64,000 bases of DNA from the NCBI GenBank assembly GCA_034440635.1, contig JAOTON010002129.1, positions 1 to 64,000 of the forward strand. The letters run 5' to 3'. The DNA comes from Lepas anatifera. Its lineage: Eukaryota; Arthropoda; Thecostraca; Lepadidae. A program made the position numbers and the translations under genes. Each line of letters begins with the position of its first letter. Positions within the stretch are counted from its first letter, which is position 1. The notes below the pieces were generated by a model. That model worked only from the letters and a program-made list of their open reading frames with translations, did no database searches and was not told the DNA's origin. This document shows, one piece after another, positions 10,190 to 22,207 of this stretch.

Positions 10190-12290
10190 TTGGCCCTGAG
10201 CTTGGTCTCAGGGGGCCCTCCGAGCTCGGTCTCAGGGGCCCCCGAGCTCGATCTCAGGCCCCCCTCCCCGAGGTTGGTCTCAAGGGACCTCCGAGCTTGG
10301 TCTCAGGGGCCCTCCAAGCTTGGTCTTACGGGCCCCCTGAGCTTGGTCTCAGGGGCCCCCGAGCTCGGTCTCAGGGGGCCCCCGAGCTTGGTCTCAGGGA
10401 GCACCCAAGCTTGGTCTCAAAGGACCTCCGAACTTGGTCTCAGGGCCCCCTCGAGCTTGGTCTCAGGGGGCCCCCGAGCTTGGTCTCACGGGCTCTCCGA
10501 GTTTGGTTTCAGGGGCCCCCGATCATCGGTATTGAGGGCTCCAGAGTACCGAACATTGATCTCGGGGGGGGGGTCTGAGCTCGGTCTCAGGGCACCCCCG
10601 AGCTTGGTCTCAAGGGACCTCCGAACTTGGTCTCAGGGGCCCCAGAGCTTGGTCTCGGGAGGACCCCCGAGCTTGGTCTCACGGGCCTCCTGAGCCTGGT
10701 CTCAGGGGGCCCCCGGCTCGGTCTCAGGGGGGCCCTGAGCTTGGTCTCAAGGGACCTCCGAGCTTGGTCTCAGGGGCCCCAAGCTTGGTCTCAGGGGCCC
10801 CCTGAGCTTGGTCTCAGGGGGCCCCCCGAGCTTGGTCTCACGGGCTTTCCGAGCCTGGTCTCAGGGGGCCACCGATCTTCAGTATCGAGGGCTCCAGAGT
10901 AACAAACATGGATCTCGGGGGGCCCTGATCGCGGTCTCAGGTGCCCCCGAGCATAATCTCACGGGCATTTCGATCTTGGTCTCAGGGGTCCCCCAAGCTA
11001 GGTCTCAGGGGGCCCCCGATCTCGGTCTCAGGGCCCCCAGGTTGGTCTCAGAGGCCCCCCGAGCTTGGTTGCAGGGGTCCCGAGCTTTAGTCTCACGGGC
11101 GTTTCGATCTTGGTCTCAGGGTCCCCCTAGCTTGGTCTCAGGGACCCCCGAGCTTAGTCTCAGGGGCCTTTCTATCTTGGTCTCAGGGGGCCCTCCGAGT
11201 TTGGTCTCAATGGGCCTCCGAGCTCGGTCTCAGGGGCCCCCGAGCCTGGTTTCACGGATCTTCCGAGCTTGGTCTCAGGGGCCCGAGCTTACTTTTACGG
11301 GCCTTTTGATCTTGGTCTCAGGCGGCCCCTAGCTTGGTCTCTCAGGGCCCCTCCCCCGATTTTTGTCTCAGGGGACTCCCGAACTTGGTCTCTGGGGTCC
11401 CCGAGCTTGGTCTCACGCACCTTCCGAGCTTGGTCTCAGGGGGCTCCCGATCATCGGTATTGATGGCTCCAGAGTACCGAACATAGATCTCAGGGGCCCC
11501 TGAGCTCGGTCTCAAGGGCCCCCGGGCCTGGTCTCAGGGCCCCCCTCTCCGAGCTTTAGTCTCACGGGCCTTTCGATCTTGGTTTTAGTGGGCCCCGAGC
11601 TTGGTGTCACGGGGCCCTCCGAGTTTGGTACCAGGGGACCCCCAAGCTTGGTCTCAGGGGGGCTCCTCGAGCTTGGTCTCAGGTCACCCCAAGCTTGGTC
11701 TCAGATGCCCTGAGCTTGGTCTCAGGGGCCCCAAACTTGGCATCAGGGGGCCCCGAGATTAGTCTCACGGGTCTTTCGATCTTGGTCTTTGGGGGCCCCA
11801 GAGCTTGTCTCAGGGATCCCCCGAGCATTGGTATCGATGGCTCCGGAGCAGCGAACATTGATCTCGGGAAGTGGGGGAGGGGGCAATATTGATCTCAGGG
11901 TGCCCCCGACTATCGATATCGAAGGGACTTATGAACGAGGCACGAGAATTTGCCCCATGGGACCCAAAGTTTGGTCTCAGGGGCCAGGCTTGGGCTCAGG
12001 GCCCCCGAGCATTGGTATCGAGGGGCTCCAAAGTACCGAGCATTAGTCTCGGGGGGGCCTCCGAATGTTGATCTGGGGGCCCCCGAACATCGGTGTCGAG
12101 TTACTCCTGAGAAAAGCGCAAGCATGGGCCTAAGGGTGCCCCCGAACCTGATCCAAGTGGAACCCCGAGCTTGGTCTTAGGAGCCCCGCACATCAGTATC
12201 CAGGGGCTCCGGAGTATTGGTATCGGGGGGAGCAATGATTTCAGGGGCCTCCAAATGCTGATCTCGGCGGGCCCCCGAATGTGTGGATGC
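10190..12290. repeat. Minisatellite, GAGCTTGGTCTCAGGGGGCC units
   Basis: This is about 2.1 kb of head-to-tail units of roughly 20-25 bp with core GAGCTTGGTCTCAGGGG-CCCC, variable in the G and C run lengths. Longer repeats are superimposed: a phrase like 'gatcatcggtattgagggctccagagtaccgaacat' recurs near 10525, 10876, 11450, 11825 and 12010. The open frames of up to 206 codons across this region encode only the repeat and are artefacts. Confidence 0.9.
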
Positions 12291-12773
12291 AGTGGCGTAG
12301 CCAAGGGGTTCTAGGAGTTCGAGGACCCCCCTCGGGCCAATCTGAACCATTGCAAAGCATTCTCTGATCACGGTGCCCCCAAAATCAGTCTCAGAAGCCC
12401 CTGAAGATTCGTTCTCAGGGCGTCCCGAGTCGGCCTCAGGGCCCCGCCCTGAGGGTCAGTCTCAAGACCCCCGAAAGTAGATTTAAAGGGGTCCCTGAGA
12501 GTTGGTCTCAGGGGATCCCGAAAGTCGGTCTCAGGGGCCCCGGAGAGTCGGCCTCAGGGGGGGGCGAGCTCGTCACAGGGGCCCCCAGAGAGTGATTCTC
12601 AGGGCCCTGCGACAGTCTATTTCAGGGGGTTCCATGAGAGTCAGTCTCAGAGAACCCCACGAGTCGGTCAAGGAGACCCCGAGAGTCAGTCTTGAGGACC
12701 CCGATATTCGGTCCCATAGTCTTACGGGCGTCTCTCTCAGAAGCAAATATTTACTTTCAGGTGGCCTCGAGAG
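12291..12773. repeat. CAGTGGCGTAGCC end copy and diverged minisatellite
   Basis: A second left-type terminus (CAGTGGCGTAGCCAAGGGG) begins at 12291. It is followed by units of the form GAGAGTCGGTCTCAGGGG-CCCC, a sister type to the array on its left. This suggests that the end plus array was duplicated internally. Confidence 0.6.
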
Positions 12774-13608
12774 TTAACGCGCATTGACGGGGGTCTGAGC
12801 CACCTTCGCCTTAACGGGGGGGGTGGGTATCCGCCCCCCCAAGATCTCGAGAACCGCGCTAGGTAGTGAGAAACGGTAAATGGCGTTGGATAGCCCATCC
12901 ACTTTTCCATCGAAAATATTTGAAACATTTTTGTGAGGTCACATTTAAGGTCACTAGAGGTCAAAACATGCCGTAATAGGGATAACATGTAAATGAAGTT
13001 TTTCGGCCATTACATCTGAACAAGTAAAGATAGAGCAAAACGATTTAAACTGTTCAAATCCTTGCAGCCAGCCAGATCGAATAATATATAATATGACCTT
13101 GCTAGGTCAAATCAATGATTTGACCTGACCTGAGGTTAGGCCAAGGTCAAATTGGGCAAAATGCACATCAGAACCGTAATGAAGAGGGAAATCTAATGCA
13201 GTTAAAATAAACGGTCTATCTCTATTAATTACTAAGTTATTCAGTTAAAACCACTTTTCCCATGTATTTTCAATGGAGAGGTCATGGCTCGTATCTGAAC
13301 TTAGGTCATCGATATAAAAAATACCGGAACACATTTTAGAGAACTCGGTGGAGCCATTATGTGATATGAGTTTCAATCGGATAAGTTTACCCTGTTTCGA
13401 CTTATGCTATCTTAAACTATTTTTTAGTTCAGGTCACTTGACCTGTACTGGTGACCTGACCTGAGATGACCTTACCTTAAAATTTTGACAAAAGTTGTAA
13501 AAATTATGAGGAAAAAGGTATGCCAAGTACGGTGGCGCTACGCGCCGCCGTTTTATGCTATCTCCGAAAAACACGAGGGGCGAGTACCCCCGTCAATGCG
13601 CGTGTTAA
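12774..13608 (-). mobile_element. TTAA-clan family A copy A4
   Basis: Flanked by TTAA (12774-12777, 13605-13608); the right-end terminus has lost two bases (CGCGCATTGACGGGGG) and the left end reads CCCCCGTCAATGCGCGTG. The interior matches other family A copies, with AGGTCA/TGACCT clusters near 13105-13150 and 13425-13475. It is inserted in the minisatellite, which resumes on both sides. Confidence 0.9.
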
Positions 13609-14777
13609 TCTGGGGGTCTGGGAGTTAGTCTCATTTGATCCGCAGAGTGCTGGTGTCAGGAAGCCCCCGAGGGGTAAGCTTGGGACCCTTGAGATTTAGC
13701 CTGAGGATGTGCCCCCTCCCCCTAGTTGTTGCATAAGGGGCCCCGAAAGACAATCTCAGGGAGCACCTGAAAGTTAGTCTCAGAGTGCTCCTGGAAGCTA
13801 GTTCGTCAAGAAGCTAATAGCTTCGGTTCGTCCAAGAGCTAATTTTGGGGCTTTGAGAGTAATTCCCAGAGGTGCTCCCGAATTTTAATCCCACGGGCCC
13901 CGAGTTAGCCTTAGGCCTCTGAGGGCTAATCTGGGCTTCCAAGAGGCAGTCTAGGAGTGCCGTGCCAAATACTCAGTCTCAGGGGGCGCCCCAGGGTTAG
14001 TCTCAGAGGGCTGTCGGAAGTCATTCCCAACCCCTGCCCCACCCCAGAGACAGCCTCAGGGGACCCCCAAGAGCTAATCTGGATGGCCCCGAGAGTCAGT
14101 CTCAGCCCCCCGCCCCCAGAGCAAATCTGGGGGGCTCGATAAATAGGCCCAGAGGTGCTGCCGATAACTAATTTAAGGAGCCCCAAGAGATTCTCAGGAG
14201 TCCCCAATTTTGGTCAAGAGGCGCCGTGAATCAGTATCAGAGACTCCCTGAGATCTCATCGGGAGAGGGGCCGGAAATTAACCTTGTGAGTAGCGCCAAG
14301 TGTTGGTCTTAGGCGGCCCCAGAGCTAGTCCCAGGTCCCCCAAGAACTGATTTTGGAAGCCCGAGTTATTTTCAGGGGACCTTGAAGTTCTAGTGTAAGA
14401 AGGGCCGGAGAGCTAATCTCAGAGATCCGACAATTATTCTCACGCGGTCTCCAGGAGTTAGTCTCATGGGTCCCCGGAAGCTGCCCTCAGGTGTCCCCAA
14501 AATCTAGTATCAGCGAGCATTCCTCTCCTTCCTCCCCCTCCCATCAAAGTTATCCTCAGGGCCCCACGAGAGTAAGTTCCAGGGGGTCCCAGTAGGTAGT
14601 CTCATGATACCCCCAAATGCTGGTTTTGGGGGACGTAAGTGCTGATTTGCGGGAAAAGTGTTGTTTTCGAGGGTGCCCAGATACTTGTTTCGGCGCTGTG
14701 TCAAGTGCTAGGCCCCTGGAGATCTCTGCTCGAACCAGGGGTTAGGGGGCGGGGGGTGGGTGATGGTCCTGGATGGC
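13609..14777. repeat. Diverged minisatellite, GAGAGTTAGTCTCAGGGG type
   Basis: These are irregular units with cores such as GAGAGCTAGTCTCAGGGG-CCCC, a third variant of the array that starts at 10190. The unit is more decayed here than on the left. No gene is seen; short open frames on either strand follow the repeat. Confidence 0.75.
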
Positions 14778-15625
14778 TTAACACGCGCATTGACGGGGGG
14801 CGGGTACCTGCCCCCTCGGGTTTTTCGGAGATAGTAGAAAAACGGCGGCGCGTAGCGCCGCCGTACTTGGTGTACCTTTTCCCTCATCATTTTTACAACT
14901 TCTGTGAAAATTTTAAGGTTAGGTCATCTCAGGTCAGGTCACCAGTACAGGTCAAGTGACCCGACCTCAAAAAAAGTTTAAGATAGCATAAGTCGGAGCA
15001 GGGTGAACTTATCCGATTGAAACTCATATCACATAATGGCCCCACCGAGTTCTCTAACATATCTTCTGGTATTTCTTATATCGCTGACCTAAGGTCAGGT
15101 ACGAGGCATGACCTCTCCATTGGAAATACATGGGAAAAATGGTTTTTACGGAATAACTCAGTAACGGATGGTGATAGAGCATTTATTTTAGCTGCATTAG
15201 ACTTGCCTGGGCTTTGCAGTTCTAATGATATGCATTTTATATAATTTGACCCTGACCTGACCTCAGGTCAGGTCAAATCCTTGATTTGACCTAGCAAGGT
15301 CAAATTATATATCATTCGATTCGGCTTGCTAAGAGGATTCATATGGTTCAAGTCGTTTTGCTCTATCTTTACTTGTTCAGATGTAATGCCCAAAAAACTG
15401 AATTTTACATGTTATCCCTATGACGGGCATGTTTTGACCTCTCGTGACCTTAAATGGGACCTGACAAAAAAATGGTTCAAATGTTTTCGATGGAGAAGTG
15501 GATGGGCAGCCCAACGCCGTTTACTGTTTTTCGCTACCTACCGTGGTTCTCGAGATCTTAGGGGGGCGGGTACCCGCCCCCGTCAATGCAAAGGTGGCTC
15601 AGACCCCCGTCAATGCGCGTGTTAA
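14778..15625 (+). mobile_element. TTAA-clan family A copy A5, intact
   Basis: This is 848 bp between TTAA at 14778-14781 and 15622-15625. Both termini are perfect CACGCGCATTGACGGGG inverted repeats with GCGGGTACC-type palindromes inside. It is nearly identical in structure to A3 and A8, so it is among the youngest copies. Its position inside the hAT-like composite shows that family A moved after that element formed. Confidence 0.92.
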
Positions 15626-16019
15626 TACTGGCATAGCAATACAAGCCCTGTACAAGCCCTGATCTATCAGAAACCTAAAGTCCAAGGAAGTACTCACCTC
15701 CCCAAGCCCCCGGGATCTCCAACCAATGGCTAGGGAGGAGTAAGTGAGAGGTTTCTCAGTAGGACCGTCCATGGAATAGGTTTTATATAGCATCTGGGGC
15801 ACAAGCATGTATCCTTTTTATTGAGCGTCCTTTTTCCTTTCCATTTCTTTTAGATTTTAGAATAAAATCCAGAGACATCGCCTGAGATCCTAGGCTTAAT
15901 ACTGGCCTTTAATTTATCCATCTAACTAATAATTATTCCATTTTGTATTGATAATTACAATTACATCTTGATTAATAATTACTCCATCTTGTGCAGTTCG
16001 CTTATCGCTCTGTCTTACT
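15626..16019. other. Spacer inside the composite element
   Basis: AT-rich sequence with no recognised gene or repeat. It could be the degraded 5' part of the LINE that follows. Confidence 0.3.
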
Positions 16020-17340
16020 GCGACTGTTAGGCATGGTTTTCTTCCCCCAGTTTGACAAAAGTGCTTCTGTCCCCGATTGTGAAGGATAGATCTGGGAACA
16101 TTTCGAATAAGGACAATTATAGACCGATTGCACTTGCTAGCGTAGCCTCAAAAAATTTTGGAAACTTTGGTGTTAAATAGGAGTAAGCTGAGTCTTGATA
16201 CAGGTGATCATCAGTTTGGATTTAAGCCTAAGCGGTCCACAGATATGGCAATCTATGCGGTAAAGGAAATTACTGATTACTATATTTGCAACAATAGTAC
16301 TGTCTTTGTGTGTTTCCTGGATGCCCGTAAGGCTTTTGGCCGAGTAAACCATTGGAAATTTTACGATAAGCTTTTGAACAGAGGAATGGTCGCTTGCCTG
16401 ATTAGAATGTTTGTGAATTGGTATGAATCTCAACAGTTTTACGTGCGATGGGGTAGTTATATCTCAGATGGATTTTCTGTCTCCAATGGGGTGAGGCAGG
16501 GAGGTATTTTATCGCCGTACTTGTTTAATGTATACACTGATGGACTGTCCTCTCAGCTAGCCAAAAGCAAGGTTGGCTGTCTTTATCTAGGCTGTGTGAA
16601 TCACCTCTACTATGCAGACGATAGGGTTCTTTTGTCTTCAACGCCATATGGGCTACAAAAAATGCTTAAAATATGTGAGGTGTATGCCAATCATCATGAT
16701 ATATTATTTAACACGAAAAAATCGGTATACATGGCTGTTATCCCTATGATGTTTAAAAATGGTACTGCCCGATTTCACTCTATGTAATAATATTTTAGCA
16801 TAAGTGGATCCATATAAGTATCTAGGGTTTCACCTAATGAACACACATGTCCGATCGGATGATAGCGAGGTGCAATATCAGTATCGGCAGTTATGCTGTC
16901 GTGCCAATTCCCTTATTCGAAAATTCGCAATGTGTCCATATGTCGTCAAAAGGTTTCTGTACAATGCGTACTGCTCGACTATAAGCTGCGTACATCTATG
17001 GCGCTCATTTCGCTCCTCGGTGCTGAAGAAATTCCATGTATGCTTTAATAATGCTGCTAGAATGTTATTTGGCTATGAAAGGTTTTGCAGTGTATCTGGC
17101 ATGTTTGTGAGTGAAAGAATTGATAATTTTGAAGCTTGTTACAGAAAAGCGGTGTGGGGTTTTGTTAATAGAATATGTGACTCTGATAATCGCATCCTGA
17201 ATGGCTTGTTCCATAGTGATCTGGCTTTCACTTCGCGAATCAGAAAGGCCTGGTATAGGGCTCTCCATTAAAGTATCGTAATGTGTGTGTGTACAAATGG
17301 AAATGTTACTTTTTGGCACTAGTAAGTGGACCTTGAGTCT
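16020..17340 (+). pseudogene. Non-LTR retrotransposon reverse transcriptase relic
   Basis: Three frames together carry a reverse transcriptase. Near 16060-16155 is DNYRPIALASVASK, the usual YRPI.L...K segment. From 16158 a 209-codon frame contains CFLDARKAFGRVNH (motif A), NGVRQGGILSPYLFNVYTDG (motif B) and YYADDRVLLS (motif C, catalytic YADD). From 16804 a 155-codon frame carries the thumb and C-terminal region (DPYKYLGFHL). Frameshifts and stops separate these parts and no endonuclease is seen, so the copy is dead and 5'-truncated. It most resembles the CR1/Jockey group, but the clade is uncertain. A TC microsatellite follows its end. Confidence 0.88.
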
Positions 17341-17355
17341 GTAAATAAAGAATTT

Positions 17356-17367
17356 TTCTCTCTCTCT

Positions 17368-17404
<37 letters not shown>
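17356..17404. repeat. (TC)n microsatellite
   Basis: An almost pure TC tract of about 49 bases with one ATTC interruption directly follows the LINE relic. It may have grown from the retrotransposon tail. Confidence 0.9.
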
Positions 17405-17406
<2 letters not shown>

Positions 17407-17566
17407 GGCTCAGGGAAGATTTTCAAAATCAAATGCCTCGGAAAAATGTATATATTCAAATTGCGTACCAAAAAAGACAAATTGAAACATGTCGATCAGG
17501 CACCATTACTGAAGAAAAGGCAAAAATTAATCTAATTTTAGCATCCATAATAGCAAATCGAACAGG

Positions 17567-17641
17567 GAATTTGGAACTTTAGCTGATTTTCAATCTATTA
17601 GCTTAGTCCCAATAACTACTGTCCTAAATATTCTGAAATAA
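17567..17641 (+). pseudogene. Possible second LINE fragment (25 codons)
   Basis: The frame reads ADFQSISLVPITTVLNILK and then a stop. It has the spacing of the reverse transcriptase segment usually written as NFRPISLLPVLSKILE. The match is short and rests on one motif, so it is offered as tentative. Confidence 0.25.
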
Positions 17642-18345
17642 GCAACTTTCAAATATTTTCGTAGGAAACCAGACAAACACGAGCAATGGCAGAAATTGAT
17701 GAGCATAATCCCAAAAAGAAAATAGGTATGAAAGGTTTAAAATAACAATGGCAGAGTATTCCAGGGCGATAGTTATCTCAGGTGCCTATTGTTTTGGTAA
17801 TTTGCTCAGTTACAACATAGCAAGGGTAAGAAAGTAACTGTGGTGAATTCATCAAGATCTTTCCGCGGAATAGACGTTATATGACGTCCGGAACACACCA
17901 CCATCCACCATATCCCTTGTATTTTATTCGTTTTTATATTTCTTTGGAAATTGTCTGATTAAACAGTTCATGAATTCCACACCCAGAAGGAATTGGTAAT
18001 CATTTCCCGTAGAAGACCATTTCTTCGTATTAAAAACGACTGACCTTCAATAGCTTCATGCCTGATTGCCAGAGTGAATTGAGGTAGAGTCAGGTTTAAC
18101 ATCGTGCACGCAGCAACATTTGAGTTCCCGAAATGTGCCACAAAGCTGTTATCATAGCCAGGCTGTCATATAGGTATGGGCCAGCCTTAATATTTGGTGA
18201 CCTAAATTTACCAACACTTGGCTGGATCGAGAAAAATCAAGCTATAAACAAAATAATAGCAAACACTTAAAAGGGATATAAAAATTTCCGTCGTGTAAAT
18301 GTTATAATGCCAAAATATTATACGACACATATAGGAGATGGGCCC
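17642..18345. other. Spacer inside the composite element
   Basis: AT-rich sequence without recognised genes. The final 84 bases (18346-18429) turn G/C-rich and form the right end of the composite element. Confidence 0.3.
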
Positions 18346-18429
18346 CGACTACTAAGGGGGCCCCCCGGCCTGGGGGCCCCCGACGGCAGTCGGACCCCCC
18401 CCCTTGGTCGAATCCTGGCTACGCCACTG

Positions 18430-19500
18430 ATGAAGTGTACCCTACGCGGAAATAAAAAAATAGAATTTGATGAATTTTGACTATGACATGTTGACACCAG
18501 TAACAGAATATATAATATTTTGGCGCTGGTACCAAAACCATTCGGGTGGGTGTCAAATCCTATCGTGGGGAAGCGAGTCCCTGCAACCCCCTATGGTCTC
18601 ATCATGAGAATGGTGACTAGCAACAGTGCTGTTTGGAACCGTACGCATGTATTGGCAAGGGCAAAGAAAACTCAGACAACAACAAACATTGGGGATAAAA
18701 TAATGACAGGAGCGGTGTGACGGGACGGGACCCCCGGAAACCGACACGAGCAGAGCCACCTTTCCGTCTCAACAAGTGGTGCATCCGGTGGGAGCAGAGG
18801 GTTGCCCTGTAGATGGCTGAGCTGACCAGCGGTACCTCAGTTCAGCAAAGTCTCCGCCAGTGATGACCCAACCTCGAGTTGGACGCTACTTAGGGGCGTA
18901 AATTGCGGCAAGGCAGCAGGCCCAGCAAAAATTTTTGTTTCAGTTTCAGCAAAACAATCAGTCATGGATAAGAAATAATAAGAAAGAAATCCAACACCCG
19001 GAATATCTCGTAGTTTTACTAGCTAACACTAATATGGGGCCACGATCAGTCTGGACAAAACTTGACACAGTTCAGGGATGGCTTAACATGAAAACCAGTA
19101 AAACCCGTTGCAACCATTTTTTGGCTGATACTACTGACGTCATGAACGCTTTGATGATGCCATATGCTACTAGCTGAATGTCAGCATCCTTAAAAATATC
19201 TTGGGTCGAAGCAGCCTGAGATTTTTTAAGCTTCTACGCAACATGTATGTTTGAAAGCACTCGAAAATGAAAGCCGAATTATTTTCGGAAACATATGTTT
19301 TTTACCATAGCTTTGTACTGTCACTTGAGATTTTGAGTAGAGCAATGAAGAAGCTGTCAGATAATTTGGAAATATGTTATATCTACTGGACATATCTGAA
19401 ATTTGACGCTGCTGTTTGGTTTATCAGAATTATAGGTGGAACCTCAATTGTCTGAATTTAGTAAAGTCAGTTCAAAATTGGAAATTTATTGCACTGTTCA
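18430..19500. other. Intronic spacer
   Basis: No gene or named repeat is recognised between the 3' flank of the hAT-like composite and the pogo-like element. Two short open frames (66 and 80 codons) have no recognisable domain. Confidence 0.3.
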
Positions 19501-20289
19501 TAGGAGAAAGTGGGGGGTCATGGACACTGTGGGTAGGACGGACACCCCCTGTTTGGGACGAACTGACAGCGCAGCGACCAAGAAAAGCGTGTAATACGCT
19601 TCCTTTTAGCGCACGTCGGTCGCAGAGCAACGTTGGGTCCGGTAAGCTCTCTAGGTTTTATACAATTTTCATAAACGTAAAAACTGCAACTCATGTGTCA
19701 TTTTCACAATCGAATTCTTAAGATTATTGCCTGGATGTTTCTATAGATACATTATTGGTATTACGTAATATGGCTCTTCAAGATGTTACATTTTGTTCAC
19801 CGCAATCGCTGGCTGTGTAATCGCAATGGCATCCAATTCATGTCCAAGTTTGTTTAGGAAGGGCAAAATGGGGTAAGACGGACACCACGTGTGGGGCAAG
19901 ATGGACATGGTGTCCATGTTATCCCACACAAGAGTATATTTAATCTTATATGATATAAGCTTAAATAAACAAGTTTATCAAGGGCTTTGGAGCCCAGCGA
20001 TACACCTGAGCGGAGGTGGTTTTGGCTGATGGTTAGGGGTTGGGGTTTGGGGACACAGGGCCCGAAATACTGGAGAACATATCATTAAATTTGGGGGTCA
20101 TCCAGGGGCAGGTGTACCCCTCGATCCTCAGCGCCCCCTGAAATGGTCACGGTGCCCCCCTGAGAGATTGATGGGCCCCCTAAAGTGTCGCTTCCAAGCC
20201 CTCCCCTCAGGAGCGGGGGAGGGGTGCTCTTAGCCCTGCGAGAGGATTTGCCGCCCACTTGATAGGTCTTGCGTTCCAAAAGTCTCGCG

Positions 20290-20760
20290 CCCTGGCAGGC
20301 GCGAACCCAGGATTTTTATTTGGGGGGAGGGTCATGAGAGGGGCAGCAGGCCAGTGGAGGCGGCGGGATTTTGCCTCGGGGGACACACTTGTTCACCCAA
20401 AGGGCGGCCAATTTTCGCATCCTGGGTGGGGGGAGAGGGGTAAGAGCAAATTGTTTTAGGGGACGGCGTGTTGGGTGCAGGGGCAGCAAAGTCAGTGAAG
20501 GGGGGCAGCATGTTGGGTGCAGGGTCGGAAGTAAGCGTAGCACTGCCTCTGAAAGTCAGGTGAAGGCTTATCCTTCCCTTCGATGGGCGCCTTCGGCGCC
20601 CCACATGGATGGAGCCAGCACTTTGGAGCTAAAGCGTTTGGGGGTCCGGGCCCGCTGCCCCCCCCCTGGATGCGCGCCCACCCCCTGATCCGGATGGCGC
20701 CCCCCGGCAAGGTGCCGCTCCCTCTGATCGGCGATCCTGGATCAACCTATGCACAGTTCC
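20290..20760. repeat. GC-rich repeat block
   Basis: This is a G/C-run-rich stretch with local repetition: GTTGGGTGCAGGG-CAG appears near 20470 and 20512. A palindromic GGCGCCTTCGGCGCC near 20586 resembles the start of the window. It lies inside pogo-like element 1 and looks like another nested, decayed DNA transposon. Overlapping open frames on both strands reflect the composition. Confidence 0.4.
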
Positions 20761-20906
20761 ACGACAGCCCTTGATACTTTTATCCTCCACCATAAAAAAA
20801 TCAGAAAAGGCATGCCCCCTTTGACCCGTTGACGGAAAAGATAAAAAATTCCTCCTTCCCAACGGCGGACGACAGTCGCCTAGTGGGTGGATGCAGATGT
20901 AAATCT

Positions 20907-21938
20907 TTAACCCTCGCCCCACCGGGGGGCCATCGATGGCCCCCTCAGGTTTTTCCGGGATAGCAGAAAAACGACGAGGCGCAGCACCGCGGTTGAGGAG
21001 TCTACCTCTCACTGCATCATTTTCCCATCATCCCTGAAATTTTTTATCCCGGGTCACCCAAGGTCAGGTCACCAGACGAGGTCAACCAAGGTCACCTCAC
21101 TTCACTTTTAGAGCTCTGTAAGAGCTACATTTCAAAGTCGATCGATTTGAAACTTCCTACACTTCATGACCCCTCCAGGGTCTACAAGGTGTATATCCGG
21201 GATTTTTCGATTTCGTGCCCTGAGGTCAGGTCACGAGGCGACCTCTCCCATTGGAAAAGCATGGGGAAAAGCTATTTCATGATATAAAAGCCACAAAAAT
21301 GATTGCAAATACTCAGACTGCTCAGAACAACGTTTTTGGACACCCTTTCACGGATCCCAGGGGTCATATTTGCCCTTTGACTTTTCCAAGGTCATCCAAG
21401 GTCACCAGAGGTCAAAAACAGTATTTTGACAATAACTTTTGACCTAATTGAGCTAGAGCGGTGAAACAAACACCATCGTGTTTGTCTTGTCACTGGCTTT
21501 CATTTAATATACGGCAAGGTCACTTTTTGACCTTTCGTAACCTCAGGTCATATTAGGTCACGAGGTGACCTCTGGCGGTCAAACCACTGGCGGGAGGTCT
21601 TTACGTTCCACATAACGGAAAAAGTACTGGCAATTTGCTATCAAATGTACTTTACCAGGCCTCAATAGCTCTAATGACATAAGAGTTATGCCCAGTTTGC
21701 TTAATCATTGCATATTTGAGTGAAAATAGCCGATCTTGACCTAATTTGACCTCTGGAGGTCAAACCATTGACCTGAGCACTAAAACATACGAAGTAATTT
21801 CTTACTGAATTCACGCGAGCTTTCTATTGCACTTTGCAGATTTGCGCTAACGCCCATATTTTCGGAGTTAGAGGGGGCCATCGATGGCCCCCCGGTGGGG
21901 CGAAGGTGGCGCCGGACCCCCGGTGGGGCGCGGGTTAA
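20907..21938 (+). mobile_element. TTAA-clan family B copy B1, intact
   Basis: This is 1032 bp with TTAA at both ends (20907-20910, 21935-21938). The left terminus is CCCTCGCCCCACCGGGG and the right CCCCGGTGGGGCGCGGG. A perfect 20-bp palindrome with core CATCGATG flanked by GGGGGC/GCCCCC lies just inside each end (20925-20944 and 21873-21892). The interior repeats AGGTCA and its complement, with a segment GACCTCTCCCATTGGAAAA also found in altered form in families A and D. Confidence 0.92.
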
Positions 21939-22207
21939 GGCCTGGTTCGATCACTTTGTTCATCTTGTCCATCTTTCCCCATGGGGTGACCATGTTACCC
22001 CACTAGGTGGGGCGAAATATGCTTTTGCTACTTTTTTCTAAACTTTATGCAAATTTTATAAGGATAATTACAGACACATAGCTGATTGCACAGTGGTATA
22101 TAAATGTCTGAAGTATCTCTACAGCAAAAATGGGAACGAAACAAGCTCATTAAGTCATCGAAAACTCACACCATCGTTGCGGTGTCCGTGACCCCCACTT
22201 TCCCCTA

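Larger units (their letters stand above)
10096..18429. mobile_element. 8.3-kb CAGTG-ended (hAT-like) composite element
   Basis: The left end is CAGTGGCGTAGCCAAGGGGG from 10096 and the right end is CCTTGGTCGAATCCTGGCTACGCCACTG ending at 18429 (inner bases differ; 14 terminal bases are inverted repeats). The flanks carry the identical octamer ATGAAGTG (10088-10095 and 18430-18437). A CAGNG terminus with an 8-bp duplication is the hAT hallmark. Inside are a long minisatellite, family A copies A4 and A5, and a LINE relic. A second left-type end lies at 12291. No hAT transposase was recognised, so the element is non-autonomous or gutted. It occupies most of sulfotransferase intron 2. Confidence 0.75.
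19501..22207. mobile_element. Pogo-like (Tc1/mariner) element 1, non-autonomous
   Basis: The left end TA-GGAGAAAGTGGGGGGTCA (from 19501) and the right end TGACCCCCACTTTCCCC-TA (to 22207) are inverted repeats within TA dinucleotides. Subterminal motifs of the GGGGTAAGACGGACA type recur near 19870, and as complements near 21965-22000. Family B copy B1 sits inside at 20907-21938. No transposase remnant is recognised. The termini match the element at 29911-31587, which does carry one. Confidence 0.7.

Noticed and set aside
10073..11332. Open frames of 170-206 codons across the GAGCTTGGTCTC array
   Set aside because: They encode only a repeated translation of the minisatellite (such as LGLRGP or LVSGAP) and overlap each other in different frames.
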